Source of the DNA: Cenococcum geophilum 1.58
Taxonomy: Eukaryota > Ascomycota > Dothideomycetes > Gloniales > Gloniaceae
Length of the DNA stretch: 64,000 nucleotides
Assembly: GCA_001692895.1 (NCBI GenBank)
Contig: KV748180.1
Span: 5,160,412 to 5,224,411 of the forward strand
Reading direction: 5' to 3'
Of this stretch, positions 1-11,900 are shown piece after piece (position 1 is the stretch's first letter; every line of letters starts with the position of its first letter). The position numbers and the translations under genes were made by a program. The notes under the pieces are model-generated. The model saw nothing but the letters and a program-made list of their open reading frames with translations, searched no databases and had not been told where the DNA came from.

Positions 1-1402
1 AGGATATAATGGGGCCATGGGCTTAATATTAAGACTCTAAGAGGAGTACATTATTAATAAAATCTGGGGACTAGTAAGAAAAGTTATAAAGGAATGTTTA
101 GATTGTTAAAGGAATAAACTAATAAGGTATAAGCTATATAGAAGGCTATAACCTATTAAAATACTAGAAAGACTATGGGGGGTTATATTATAGGACTTTA
201 TTATTAAGTTACTAAAATTAAAAGATCCTATTACCGGATAAGATTATAATGTAATCTTAGTAATAGTGGACAAGCTTATAAAGTAGGGATACTTTATAGC
301 ATGTACAGAAGAGATATTAATAGAAGATGTCGCTAGAATCTATATTAAAGAAGTGTTTATAAGATATAGAGCACTAAGTAAGATTATATTAGATAGAGAT
401 CTAAGATTTATAGCAGCATTTTAGGAGGTATTCTTAGCGGAGCAAGGAGTTAGAGTAGCAACTTCTACCGTATATTATCTGCAGACAGACGGTTAGACGG
501 AAAAACTAAATTAAATACTAAAGCAGTATCTAAAATACTATATTAATTACGCATAAAACAATTGGGTATTATTATTACTAGTTATACAGTTTGCATATAA
601 TATAACACTATAAGAAGGAATAGGTATATTACTATTCAAGGCGAATTACGGATATAAACTAAGGATATCGTTATCGCTACGTTAAGTAAAGAAGACGAGT
701 AGTATAGTTAAGTAAAAAATAGAGATATTAATAAATCTTTATAAGAACCTTATGGAAATAGTAAAGATAGTATAAGAGAGAATAAAAAAGTACTATAATA
801 CTAAGAGATCTAAGGGACCAGATCTTAAGGAGGGAGATAAAGTATAGCTACTATATAAAAATTTTAAAAGTTAACGACTAAGTAAGAAGTTAAACTACGT
901 TAGACTAGGACCTTTTAAAATTAAGTAGAGAATTTCACTAGTTACGTTTAAGTTAAACCTACTAGCTAAAATAAAGATCTACCCTATATAGCACATCGCA
1001 ATGCTAGAGCCAGTATAAGGGAGTGTTAAGCCACTAATCTATAAAGTAGACACGTATAGAGAACAGGAAGAAGATAAATAGTAAGTTTTAAAGATTATTA
1101 ATTATAAAGACATTGACGATAAAATATGGTATAAGGTAAAGTGGATAGGCTATACTAAAACTACCTAGGAGCTACTAGAGAATTTAAAGAACGCTATAGG
1201 AAAGGTATAGGAGTATTAGAAGAGATTAGGTTAGGTAGTATTAATAAAGAAAGATCGCTAAAGAACGAGTCACCTAAAGGGGACCTAAGAAGAGCAGTTG
1301 CCGAGCTATTTAGATCTATTTCCTTCTCTATTAGAGGAGAATCCGTTTTTTTATCGCCAAGTTCTTATAGACCTTGTTTTATAAGTTTCTACTCCTTAGA
1401 AC
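1..1402 (+). pseudogene. Gypsy A1 pol: integrase plus chromodomain remnant
   Basis: One continuous reading frame can be followed without any frameshift, broken by more than 20 TAA/TAG codons and no TGA that I could find. The DDE integrase triad is visible: Asp at 194-196, Asp at 392-394 (context LDRD) and Glu at 500-502 (context QTDG-TEK). The second Asp and the Glu are separated by 35 codons, the D35E spacing of retroviral-type integrases. A C-terminal chromodomain follows at about 1085-1240 (motifs NYKDIDDKIWYKVKWIGYTK and ELLEN). Chromodomain integrases (chromoviruses) are known to direct insertion into heterochromatin. Unlike several other elements here, this integrase keeps its catalytic residues, but the stops make it non-functional. 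Confidence 0.92.
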
Positions 1403-1640
1403 GGACCTTCTTATAAACCTTTTTAAGACGAAGCAAACAAGTAGACGCCGCGATGCGAGTATTTAGGGCCTTCTGTTTAATATCCCAAGAACGTTCCAAC
1501 TTAGTAAGGGCTTAAGACAGTTTACTATCTAGCTATATAGCAGTAGATTAAACATAAAACCCTAAGACAAATTAATTAGGGAACTAAACAACTATTAAGA
1601 GTAATAGGTCGCGTATATTTAGTATTAAAGGTAGAGCGAA
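1265..1640 (-). pseudogene. Conserved antisense ORF at the 3' end of Gypsy A1
   Basis: Read on the strand opposite to pol, this segment gives a charged, probably coiled-coil protein. Recognisable blocks are RLKKVYKKVRSKE and a C-terminal block EIDLNSSATALLRSPLGDSF. The same protein, with some of the same nonsense positions (for example after VRSKE), is read on the plus strand in A3 (about 55180-55545) and more weakly in A' (about 13400-13790). Its 3' end overlaps the 3' end of pol in convergent orientation. Function is not recognised. Antisense ORFs of this general kind occur in other fungal Gypsy elements, but I cannot confirm homology without a search. The start codon is not identifiable. 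Confidence 0.6.
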
Positions 1641-1930
1641 CGTCACAGAACAAACGAATATTCGCTTTAGTATACTCTAAGCAAGAGAACGGTTATTATA
1701 AAGATAGGTTCGCCAACGCAATATAAACTAGCCCCTCTTTTAAATAGCAAGAATATGGAGACGGTATAATCTTACTAAAAGATAATATCGCAGTAATAGT
1801 ACGAGCACGACGTTGGGCGTGTAAAGAAGAAATTGCTTTAGGTATAATAAGCAATAATATTAACTAAATTAATTAGACGGATATTACACCTCTAGTAAAC
1901 AACTTAGAGATATTAGGAATCTTTAAGGAC

Positions 1931-1953
1931 GAAGATAAAAAGGAGGGAAATAG
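1931..1953 (+). other. Polypurine tract of Gypsy A1
   Basis: A purine-rich run (GAAGATAAAAAGGAGGGAAA, then TAG) lies immediately before the LTR start TGTTATAA. This is the expected position for the plus-strand DNA primer of an LTR retrotransposon. The equivalent tract in A3 is at 54810-54835 on the other strand. Confidence 0.85.
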
Positions 1954-2376
1954 TGTTATAAACGCTTTAAGTATAATATTATAACTACTTAGAGAGGAGT
2001 TGGAAGAAGCTAGTTAGTTAATTTAGGCACGGTCTAGGATAGAGCCGATAGAGCTATACGACGAGAAATGGTAACTAAGGTTATATAACATGCTACGTAT
2101 TAAATAAGAGGAACGGGAGAAACTTACGTACCTTATATATAAGACGTATATTATGTATAAGAAGGATTTTATAAAAGTACGGTTGTGTATTTAAGGACCC
2201 TTAGTCCCTACCTAGATAGTTCCTTCCTTATAGTAATTCTCAGAATATAATTAGAGTTAATCTATTAGGCAACCACTCTACCAGTTATTATTACGTTGTT
2301 AACTTTAACTTACTTTACCTATACACCTAGCCCAATAACGAGCCCACCGTAGTTCTTGCTATAAGGTTCCGTTACA
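1954..2376 (+). repeat. 3' LTR of Gypsy A1 (423 bp)
   Basis: Starts TGTTATAAACGC after the polypurine tract and ends GGTTCCGTTACA. It is homologous end to end with both LTRs of A3 (54404-54809 and 61895-62318). The terminal inverted motif is TGTWACGG/CCGTWACA, partly converted to TATAACGG by RIP in A3. A partly open stretch inside (around IEPIELYDEKW) is also present in the A3 LTRs but is interrupted in each. Confidence 0.92.
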
Positions 2377-5300
2377 AACGGCGAAGTGCTTAACTAGGTG
2401 GTAATAATTATAGTATTTTACCTAAAGCTTTTAGGCGTGCATTATTAACGCCGCTACTACCTTATATATAAGGCGCAGGCGTTATAAATACGTCTTTATA
2501 AGTTAGACATTTGTTAACTTAGACCCCTTTCTACCTTACTAGGCGTCTTAAACGCTATCTAGGACTCTATCCGGGACGTTTAGTAGCTAGCTATAGGCGA
2601 GCTTAATAGGGGAATGCTTTATTATAGTATAGACCTTAGAGTTATAGGTAAAGGCTACTTTTTTAAGTAGGGAGGCCTAATTAGACTGTTCCCAGTTTAT
2701 AAATATATATAGGTATATCTTAAACTCCTAGTTCTAACACTCCGTCTAATTATCTATCTATAGATAAAATATAGTACTAAGTTTACGTTAAACGTAGAGA
2801 TAGTAGTATATAGTGCTTTAGTACTCGCTTATAAATACACTACCCCTATTAGAGACGATATTATTTAGAGGCCCTATTTATATAAAGACTCTAAATAAGA
2901 GTTCTGTAAGTTGTATAGCATTAATTATCTTATATACTAGATAGTAGCGTACTAGCTTTATAAAACAGTTTATAAAAATTAAGACGGAGTTATACTCTAT
3001 GCTATTAGGAGTTTTGGACTCTAGGAGATCCGTAATAAAGTTAAGTAAATAATGCCGCTAGGCTTAGGTGGGGGCCTAGAGAGGCTATAGCTTACTATAG
3101 GGTTTATAGCGGCGTAATTTGGAGCATTAGTAGGCATTATAATTATTTAAGTATTTATAGCGGTCCTAGGTAAGGCCGTTCTAAGTATACTTCTACGCGA
3201 TTACCTTAAAAGTATAGTTAAAACTATAGTAGCCGCTTATAGGATTATTATAATTCCGCTTAAGGATCTCCTATTATAGTAGTATATAATTAAGTACCTA
3301 AACCTTGTTATTTTACCTTAGGAGTCCTTAATTATTAAGGGTATAGTTCTTATTATAGGTAGGAACTTATTTTTAGGTTAACTAATTATATATAAAGTGT
3401 ATAAAGGCGTCCCTTTTTTATACTCTATAAATAAAATTAACTAGTAACTTAGGGGGTTATTCTATAAACGCCGTTTTGGCTAAAATAGCTACTACTACTT
3501 CTTACCATAGTACAAGACTCTGCGTAAAATTGGTGCTAGTAAAGTAACGTATAATATATAGGTAACTTACTAGGTTATTATAGGGGACCGTAGCCTAGGC
3601 TAAGGGGTCTTCCCTAGGGTTAAGCGCTATTAGGTTAGTTAGAGTGGCCTTAAAGAGAATAATAGGACGCTCTGGTTCGCCGGCGCCAAGTTTATAAAGG
3701 TTGCTCGCATACTACATATATACTACTCGCTAGTTTAGTATAGTAGTACTAGGGCCGCCCATAAGGCCTATAACTCGCAACTTTTGCTATAATATAGGTA
3801 GTATAGTATTAAGGATTGTCCTCTTACTGCTATTTTTAAAGCCTTTAGTATAATCTAGGCGCCGGGATAGTATATTAGTAGGATTTGCTTTACTTAGCTT
3901 ATATTTAATCTTAAAATTAAACTTAGCTAGTTCTTTAGCGTATTAGGCCTAGCAAATAAATAAGCTTTTAATGGTTATAAAGTACCTAAGATTATTATAA
4001 TTATAGAGTATGCGCGTTATATATATAGCGTATTTAAGGTAATAGCGCTACGTTTTAAAGTATTGCACTATAGCAAGTAGTTTTTTATTATACGTATTAT
4101 ACTATACTTTTAGGCTAATAAGCTTCTAACTATAATAAGTAATTAGGTGCTAGTGGAGTTAATCTTTCTACCCTAAAGGCTGTAGAAGTATATCGCCATA
4201 GGCATAATCGGAAGCGTTAGTAATTACTATTAGGGGTAGATTAGGGTTAAAGTAGCAAAGTAGAGGGGCCTATATAAATATAGCGCGTAGCTTACAAAAC
4301 GCCTACTATATGTTATTAGGCTAAGACCAAGGTTGATGCCATTTAGTAGGCCCTTTTAACTTACGCTTTTTCTTCTTCTCCTTATCTAACGTTGGGTTGT
4401 AATATACCTATATAAGATATATATATAGGGGGTATACGGTATCTAAGTAGTTCTAGATAAATTGCCTATAGAAGTTAGCAAAGCTAAGGAAGACCTAAAT
4501 GTCCCTATAGGACTTAGGCTTAGGCTATTCCTTAATAGCTTTTACGCAGTTAGGGTCTATTATAATACCCCTAGGGGTAATAATAAAGCCTAGGAACTTA
4601 ATATTTTTAGTATAAAAGATATATTTTAATAGTTTAGCGTATAGGCCCTAAGCACGGAGCTGTTGTAGTACCTACTTAATATGCTTAATATGCTTATCCT
4701 TATTATTTAAGTAAATAAGAATATTATCTAGATAAACTACGTAGATAGTATCTACTAGGGGTTTTAGAGCTTTATAAATATAGCTCTGGAAAGTTATAGG
4801 GGCGTTAGTAAGGCTAAAGGGCATTACTAGGTACTTAAAGTAACCGTAGCGTGTCTTAAATACGGTCTTTTATTTATCTCCCTTTTTAATATAAATCCTA
4901 TAGTACGTATTATAAAGATCTAGCTTTATAAATATCTTTATATGGCTAAGCGTATTAAAGAGTTCGCCGACTAGCGGTAGGGGGTACTAATTTTTAATTA
5001 TAATCTTGTTTAGGCGTCTATAGTTAATATATAGGCGTATTATACCGTCTACTTTTAGTATAAAGAGGATGGGCGCTTCAGTAGGCGACTTATTAGGCCT
5101 AATTTAGCCCCTTTTAAGAGCACTATTTAGGTACTTTTATAAGATCTATCCCTTGCATTAATAGAGTCCGTAGAGTTGTGGCCTGTGCACGCGATCAAGA
5201 ACACGAACTTCCTCGCGTTAAGATAACTTTATCAATTAAATGCACTACCAAAATGGTGCGCAACAATATATCCAACTACGTAGACCTTGTGCAGCCTACT

Positions 5301-7681
5301 TAATATTGTTCTCAAAAATCGGGTCGCAAAAAAGCCACCGCCAGAGCCCGAATCGCTACTTTATTTGAGAACTCTTGTAATGCGGCAAAACGATTAACCG
5401 CCTAAATATATGGCTTATTGATTGGTGCGCACGGGCCATAACTCTACGGACGTTATTATCAATGCAAGGGATAACTCTTTCTATAAGAGGTTATAGAGGG
5501 GTATTTATAGTGGCGTCTTGCCTTCTTCTAAGTCGATTATATAGTTATACTTAAAGTTCTATAGTAGTATGCTTGCTAGCTTATTAGAGAAGATATTAAT
5601 TTCCTCCTTATATATATCTAGTAGGCTAGGGGCTATGGAGGTTAAAGTGATTATTATATAGTAGTGTGCTTCTAGGAGCTAGTAAAGAAAAGGGTATAGC
5701 TAATATGCGTTTTATAGGTGTGCTTATATTAAGAGTATATATAGCTTTACTATAGTATACTTAATAGTTTTGGGGTTTTGATTACCTTCCCCTTATATAT
5801 AGGTAATCTGCGCCGGCACCAGAGGGTCTCTATGGGTACTCGCTGTTAGTGACTATAGGTCCTCTACTATGTTTATAATGGGTATCTCTATATCCGGAGG
5901 GTCTGTATAGGTACTCGCTGCCAGTAATAATAGGTCCTCTATTATGTTTACAACTAGCGTAAAAAAGAAGTCTTCTAGCTATAGTAAATAGACTGTTTTA
6001 CTAGCCTTAATATCTGCTAGGAGAGCGTTAAGGGTAACTATTTAGAGGCGTCTAGGGTTTAAAGTACCCTAGATAAACTATCTAGAGCGGAAGCTAATTA
6101 ATAGATCTACTTCTGCGAGCTAATCCTATTTAAGGACTATATTATAGCTATTAAATAAGCCGCTCTAAAAGGTCTGCGGGCTAATAGTGTAAGGGGTACC
6201 CTAGGAGTCGCTAGTAATGACTATTAGATTATAAGTATCCTAGATTATTATCTAGTTGCTATTAAGGAAACGTGCGATAGGTTTATGTAAACGTAGCACG
6301 TAGTATATAGGTAGGTTAAACCTATAGACGATATCTTAATTAATAAGGTTAATTTGGTACCTATTATTATATAAAGTATATAGGCGGACTTTGCCCTAGG
6401 GCGTATCTATCGCAACGTATACTATAATATGTTTCTTCTCTTCCTTTATATTAGGCCCTAGTTACAGTTAAAAGAGATACACTACTAGGGCTTTAGGTTT
6501 TCCGAAGACTAAGCTAACTTCTTTTTATTAGCCTGCTTCTAGTATTCCTTATAATAGCCGCCTACGGTCCTTTAACTTATATATATAGCACTAGCGTCTA
6601 GGGGGTCCCCTAAGCCGTCTAGCTTTTAAGTAATCTCCCTAGAAGTTTACTTAAAGCGTTACCCTTTTTAGGTTCTGTTTTCTAAACCTAACTCTATAGA
6701 GCCTATATTGCGACCGCGCTTTATACGCGATAATTTGCTACTACTACTTACGCGATCTTCTACAAGCTTTATAGTATTAAGCAATTACTCTATACGGCGG
6801 ATTTCGTTAAAGAGGTCTTTAGCGATTCTTACCTATTAGGTAAAGTTCTGGCGGAAGAGCTCTACTTATAGGTAGGCTAAGAGATATAAGAACCAAAAGT
6901 CTACCTATTATTTAGGATTAATAAAAGGGGTATAAGAGAAGAGGTCCTCTAAGCTATATATATAGGCTAGAAAGACGTTAAACCTCTAGTTCTCCTTTAT
7001 AATAGCCGTATAGTATATTATAGCGTTATTAAAGCGTCTTACTATAGGGTTCCTAATCTAGTCTTAGACTATAGTCTTAAACTTATTCTATAGTAAAGGA
7101 CCCTTATCCTTAGTACCTAACCAGTAATAAACTAGTTAAGCGATTATCTTTTCTTTTATAAGACCTTTAATAGCCTAGCGTATACGTTACTTATAGTTAT
7201 AGTCAGCGTTATTAACCTTAAATCGGTTCTTAACTGCGGCAATCTACTGGTTAAAATGCTGTTAAGTAGTACCGCTAATATTAGGTAGTGACTTCTTAAC
7301 TAGGGTATTAAGATTTAATTGGCGTATACGTTCGCTATATAACTTATACTCTTTACTAAAGAGGCAATAGGAGGACTTTATTAAATTAATAATACTCTAT
7401 AAGTTAGCTATTTTCTTAACCAGCTTATCTAGCTCCTTTATATTAGCGGTATTAGGTAGGACGCTAATAACCTTACTAAGCTCCTATTAAGCCTAAGTGT
7501 ATAAGTTAAACTAATCTCTAGCGTTTATAAATATTTAATTATTTTAAAATTCGGAAAATAGCTTAAATGCTGCTAATGTGCTTCTAGCGGTTTCGTCTAT
7601 ACTAGATCCTAAGGCGTTCTATAGTTATATTACCAGTATATTACTATTAGGTATAGGCGTTGGTTTTCTTTTTAAAGGCAT
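2377..7681 (-). pseudogene. Gypsy B1 gag-pol remnant
   Basis: The gag start codon ATG survives at 7681-7679 (protein begins MPLKRKPTPIPNSNT). Going down the minus strand are gag (about 6700-7681), a protease-like region, reverse transcriptase (about 4300-5100), RNase H and integrase (about 2377-3900). The RT catalytic box reads YLDN instead of YLDD at 4723-4728. Downstream of it lies a KHVKHIKQ-like stretch and a block resembling KFLGFIITPRG, typical of Gypsy RT. The reading is full of TAA/TAG. The integrase C-terminus and chromodomain seen in B2 lie beyond the A1 insertion, off-window. Confidence 0.85.
5149..5471. mobile_element. 323-bp MITE inserted in Gypsy B1
   Basis: Compared with B2 around 38930-38950, B1 carries an extra block flanked by TA on both sides (5147-5148 and 5472-5473). 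Its ends are inverted repeats beginning TCCCTTGCATT; the similarity extends imperfectly through GTCCGTAGAGTT and GGCC for about 45 bp. There is no coding potential. A TA target duplication points to the Tc1/mariner group. Unlike the surrounding DNA it keeps many CpA dinucleotides, so it appears hardly touched by RIP. Confidence 0.88.
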
Positions 7682-7733
7682 TATAGAAAAATTAAACCAG
7701 CTATTCTCTTAGGGGGATTGGTAAGAATTTGAA

Positions 7734-7958
7734 TATAAGGTAAGAATATAGATAGGGAGTCCAATAATAGAATAATAGGTATATTATATAGATAGAGACA
7801 AATCCTTAAGGAAAAAGGAGGAGTCTATATATAAGGTAGGAAGGGTTTTTCCTAGGTATATATAGAGCACGTACTTTACGGGCGAGTCACCCCTAGGTTA
7901 CCTTAGGGTCGCCTATACCTTACGGCTATATAACTATCTACTTAGGTTTTACCTAACA
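7734..7958 (-). repeat. 5' LTR of Gypsy B1 (225 bp)
   Basis: Same length and sequence family as both LTRs of B2. It begins TATAAGGT (a RIP-altered TGTAAGGT) and ends ACCTAACA on the plus strand, giving TG...CA-type inverted ends. The first five bases of flanking DNA are ACTTA (7959-7963); the matching duplication would be off-window. Confidence 0.92.
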
Positions 7959-8351
7959 ACTTAGCTACCCCTTATTCTATAGCTTAATTAGTTCTAGCGC
8001 CTCCTATATTATCTTAACTAACCTATATATCTCTTCTTAGTAGTCGCACTACTATTAATATAAGGTCCGTAATAAATAGCTATTAGCTCTCTAACTATAG
8101 AGTTATAGGCGAGCGAACTTTATAATACTATATATACCTTATATTTTATTAACGCCTATATAATACCCTCTTCTATACCTCTATTTATATTAGATAGTAG
8201 CTAGCCTTATAAAAGCGTAAAGGAATAATAAATATAATATAGCGCCCGGTTAGGGAGCATCTATATAAAAAACTGTAGTTAAAATAGGCCTTCTACTTAG
8301 CCTATATTAAGGCTAGGTGTATAACTACTATTATATTAAAGCGTCTATAAC
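7959..8351 (-). repeat. Partial 3' LTR of Gypsy A'
   Basis: The boundary at 8351/8352 is set by the terminal motif (CGTCTATAACA on plus) followed by the polypurine tract complement CTATCTCCCTCCTTCC, exactly as in A3 at 54809/54810. Beyond the first bases the sequence cannot be aligned to the A1/A3 LTR by eye. The rest of the LTR was separated by insertion of B1. No gene is visible. Confidence 0.7.
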
Positions 8352-8610
8352 ACTATCTCCCTCCTTCCTATCTTTGTCCTTAAAGACTCTTAATATCTTT
8401 AAGTTACTTACTAAAGGTATAATATCCGTCTAATTAACTTGGTTAATATTGTTGCTTATTATACCTCTTCTTTATACGCCTAATGTCGTGCCCGTACCGT
8501 TACTATAATATTATTATTTAGTAAAATTATACTATCTCTATATTCTTATTGTGCTAAAGAGGGGTTAGTTTATATTACGTTAGTAAGTCCATCTTTATAA
8601 TAACCATCCT
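8352..8610 (-). other. 3' non-coding internal region of Gypsy A'
   Basis: Colinear with A3 54810-55078, including the polypurine tract and ending at CCATCCT, where the DIRS-like element interrupts it. It resumes at 13351 with TTTATTTAAAG. No coding potential beyond degenerate stretches. Confidence 0.85.
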
Positions 8611-9085
8611 TCTATTATTCACACGCTTGCGAAGAAGAGGATTAATTAATCTGATTAGTGGGTACGGGCTCAAAGGCATTAATTAAGAATGGGTATATTC
8701 GCAAGGCCATTTACAAAGGATTGCCCTGCCTTAACTAAACGTGATACCCATAGACCCGTGCGCAAGCATATCGCTACAGTATCTATTTATAAAGCCCAAA
8801 ATATGCAACTAAAGAAAAAGGTGCGGGTAGGAGGGAAAGCAAGTAAGCAAGGCTTAATTTTGTAAATGTTAATAATATTAGTGTTGCTAAGATGCAGGGG
8901 TACTGCTGCAGTGCTCGCTTAGCCACATAGACATATCCATCTATTATTTATACGCTTACGGAAAAAAGGATTAATTAATCTAATTAGTGGGTACGGGCTT
9001 AAAGGCATTAATTAAGAATGGGTATATTCGCAAGGCCATTTATAGGGGATTACCCTGCCTTAACTAAACGTAATACCCATGGACC
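8611..9085 (-). repeat. B2-A2-B1 split-repeat end of the DIRS-like element
   Basis: Contains B2 (8611-8755) and B1 (8940-9085), about 85-90% alike (both carry GGGTACGGGCT and AAGAATGGGTATATTCGCAA), with A2 (8835-8939) between them. A2 matches the right-end repeat at 13248-13350. Differences between B1 and B2 are largely CA to TA and TG to TA. A 79-bp spacer (8756-8834) separates B2 from A2. Confidence 0.92.
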
Positions 9086-9229
9086 TAGAAGCGCAGCGCC
9101 CGTACCACACAAGGTAGAGTAGGGGGAAGAAAAAATAAAAAATAAAAAAGGGGGGGAAAGGAGAGATTTGAGTTAATGTATTAGAGTACTAAAATAGGCA
9201 CTCCTGCACGCCGTTGTGCCTAAATACCT

Positions 9230-10090
9230 TCGCCTATTATATTTAGGGCGAGTAATAATAAGAACGGTATTAGCGTTCCACGTTAGAAGTTTATACTTAG
9301 CTAGAATAGGTTTTTTAGGGATAATAAATAGTAAAGCTAGAACGCTTATAAGGACCACCGGCCTAGTTACTATATTTAGCCGTCCGTAAAACCGTTATCT
9401 TAAGCGTATTAAGCAGTACCTTTCTAAAACAAATATCCGTTATAGAGTTTAGAGTAGAGGCCGAGAGTGGTAACTTTATACTTTAGCTTATTCCTAACCG
9501 CGTAGCTTATAAAGGCCGATTTCTTAAAGTAAAAGAAAGGGGCGTTTCTGGGTTGGGGGTTATTTTTAAACAGGTATTTTATAGCTTAAACTGCATATTT
9601 AGGTTACCCTAAAGCGGCAATTATAATTAAAACTCCTTAGTAATTAACGTCCGTTTTACTACGCTTTAGACATAATATTATATAGTCCTCTACTAGCGTT
9701 ATGTCGTTTCTAGTATATTTTATAGTAGAGAAGGCGTGGCTATCTTTCTAAGCCTTAGTATAGGTGATCTCGCCTAGACAAAGGAATCCCATAAAGGCCA
9801 TGGTAACGGCGGCGTTAAAATTAAGATCCTTAACGGATTAGGCATTTAGGGTGACCAATTAGGTAAGGATGTCTTTGGTAATTGGCAATCTTTTAGCCGT
9901 AGTAGAAGGATTTATAGATGTTGTACCGTCTAGGATCCTCTTAATAATAGGATTATTAAAGATAGAGGTGTTATAATTAGCGTTAATATAGTGGGATTAA
10001 ATTACGGAGACGTAGGCTCTAACTATAGTAGGCTTAATATGGCTTATTCCTGGACTAGCATTACTAAAGATCTATTAGGTAATCTATTCT
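9230..10090 (-). pseudogene. Tyrosine recombinase of the DIRS-like element
   Basis: On the minus strand a long frame carries a core resembling phage-integrase-fold recombinases: a helical N-terminal part (FNNPIIKRILDGTTS), then AVTMAFMGFLCLGEITY, corresponding to the box I region where the family has G-hR-GEI (the Arg codon is changed, probably by RIP), then LKRSKTDV, and a C-terminal block YNGYLF-KGTA where the family has H-S-F-R-x-G, followed by LGRWS. The final Tyr lies shortly after. Stops are TAA/TAG. This enzyme would insert the circular cDNA. The presence of an adjacent RT excludes a Crypton or a Starship captain. Confidence 0.82.
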
Positions 10091-10299
10091 CCTAGGTAAT
10101 AGAGGGGCGCTAGGTACTTCACCGCTCCGTAAAGGTTACAGTAGCCCTCCTAACTCTTAATTACGGGATAGTATAAATCTCTCGTTCTATTAGAGAGGTT
10201 ATACTATAATAGTTAGCCAAAGCATTCTAAGGGGGCTTTTACCTTAATCTAGAAATTAGGTGGGGGGTCTTTAAGAGGGACTAGGTCTCCTATTTTGGC

Positions 10300-11900
10300 A
10301 TTAAATTAAATATAATAAAGAAGTGTATAGTAACAGTAAATTAAAAGTATCCTAATATAGGTATAGTAATAATACCCTATCGCGATTAAAACGAGATAGA
10401 GTATTAGCTAGCCTATTTTCTATAGAGGAAACCTACTCCGTATAGAGCGTAATATTATAGGCTACGGCTAGTTAGAGGATCTTACGGAGCGGGTAATTAC
10501 CTAGTCCTTTTACTACCATATTCTAGAATCCTAAGAGTGCTACTGTGTTATCCGTATAGATATAGACTAAGCTATACTCCTACCGCGTTGCCTAGAGCTA
10601 GAATAAGGTTATAATCGCTTAGACCTTCCGCTTATTAATTAGGGTAAAGCGGTATTCTATATTAGGGTAATAGCTTAAAGAATCGTCTTAGGGTAGAGAT
10701 ACCAAATAGGGCGGCCATATTATCCCTTAAGAATCCTTAAGAAAAAAGAAGGCCTTATAACTAAGAATCCTAAATACGTCTAAAAAGAGATAGAATTATT
10801 TTTAATCCGTATTGTTAAAGAAGAGGATACTATTTAAAAGGGTAAGAGCATCCCTCCACCATAATAAGTCTTAGCGAAGTTTAGCTATTAGCCGTTGGTA
10901 AGGATAACTACTTACCTTTATAAAAGTGGAGATAAACTCCTAAATAGAGCGGTTGTATAAACGCCTAAGCCTAATTACCTAGGCGCTCTAAGCGAGTCTA
11001 CTAGCTAGTTTTTAACTCTAAACTAGCGTTAGGGATCTACCACTTAACGCTTTATTAATCTCCTTAATCGTAGTAGCCTGTTTTAAAGGAAAAAGACGTA
11101 GCTTAGACTTTAGAGTATCTATAATATAACCTAGGACTTTAGCTATAGTGCCTTTAATATTCTTTAATTTATTTCATAGGATGCCTAATTTATTACTTAA
11201 TTAGTTATACACACTAAGTAATTAAGGGAGGATAGAAGTGTTAGAGAGTATAAAGATAAAGTTATCTAAATAGTGCTCTAAGGCGGCGTTTAGGATATAT
11301 TAGATAANTATCTANTANAATCCCTNNNNAAAAAGATTAAATAAAAANGGTGNAGTTTAAAGGCNNAATAANAGGNAANGTTTAAAATANACNANACCCT
11401 TCTAGGAGAACCCTATAAGGCGTTAAGCTTTAATAGAAAGTAGGATATTCTAAAAGGCGTCCTTAATGTCCCTCTTAATAATTATACAATTACGGCCTAT
11501 ATATATAACGTATTAGAGAACCTAATTAACTGTTAAATATTATAGTATAGCGAATACTATAGGGATTAAGTTATTAACAGATCGGCCAGATAGTAAGGAT
11601 AAGTTATAAATACGGCGCCATCCCCTATTCGCTTTAGGTACTAAACCTAGTGGTAAGAACATAATAGGAGACATTACCATTATAATCCTACCTATATCTA
11701 GATCGGCGCTAATCTTCTCTAAGATTAGGACCATATTTACGGCTATTAAGGCTTAGTTCTTTTAGGAGAGGAGCTTAATTTTTAGGTTTACCCCAATCTA
11801 GTATTTAAACTTTAAGATACTAATAATGTTGCGTTAGAGGTTGCTGGGGTATAGGGATAGATAACACCCCCACGCTTAAATAATTAAAGGGGAGGGAGAG
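10300..11900 (-). pseudogene. Reverse transcriptase and RNase H of the DIRS-like element
   Basis: Minus-strand motifs typical of DIRS-order RTs are present: GWRRIYNLSLLSGRSVNNLIP (11540-11734 frame), IIIKRDIKDAF with the first catalytic Asp region (about 11440-11500), and HYLDNFIFI at 11261-11278, where the second catalytic Asp of xxDD is changed to Asn. Further downstream is a region with FNRDRVL- and DNMAALF-like pieces that probably belongs to RNase H. A cluster of ambiguous bases (11308-11394) falls between the RT motifs. Frame is partly inferred because of the Ns. Confidence 0.8.
11308..11394. other. Ambiguous-base cluster
   Basis: Scattered N positions inside the DIRS RT, probably low-quality consensus in a repeat. 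Confidence 0.95.

Larger units (their letters stand above)
1..2376 (+). mobile_element. Gypsy family A, copy A1 (3' part, 5' end off-window)
   Basis: This is the 3' third of a Ty3/Gypsy chromovirus on the plus strand: integrase, chromodomain, a non-coding 3' internal region, a polypurine tract and the 3' LTR. The next five bases after the LTR (AACGG, 2377-2381) belong to the disrupted element B1; the same B sequence is uninterrupted near 36186, so A1 inserted into B1. The internal sequence is homologous, in reverse orientation, to 13351-14400 (A') and 55080-56500 (A3). It is heavily RIP-mutated but free of frameshifts in the integrase. Confidence 0.93.
2377..7958 (-). mobile_element. Gypsy family B, copy B1 (3' end off-window)
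   Basis: Minus-strand Ty3/Gypsy element closely related to B2 (34519-41424). Its 5' LTR is at 7734-7958; its 3' end is cut off at 2377 by the A1 insertion and continues beyond the window. The junction with A1 corresponds to B2 position about 36186. It inserted into the LTR region of A', whose sequence resumes at 7959. A 323-bp MITE interrupts it at 5149-5471. RIP is heavy. Confidence 0.93.

Noticed and set aside
1085..1240. A host chromodomain (HP1-like) gene
   Set aside because: It is fused in frame to the Gypsy integrase and present in the same place in A' and A3.
9230..10090. Tyrosine recombinase as a Starship captain or Crypton
   Set aside because: An RT and gag-like ORF lie in the same orientation within the same split-repeat boundaries, which fits DIRS order better.
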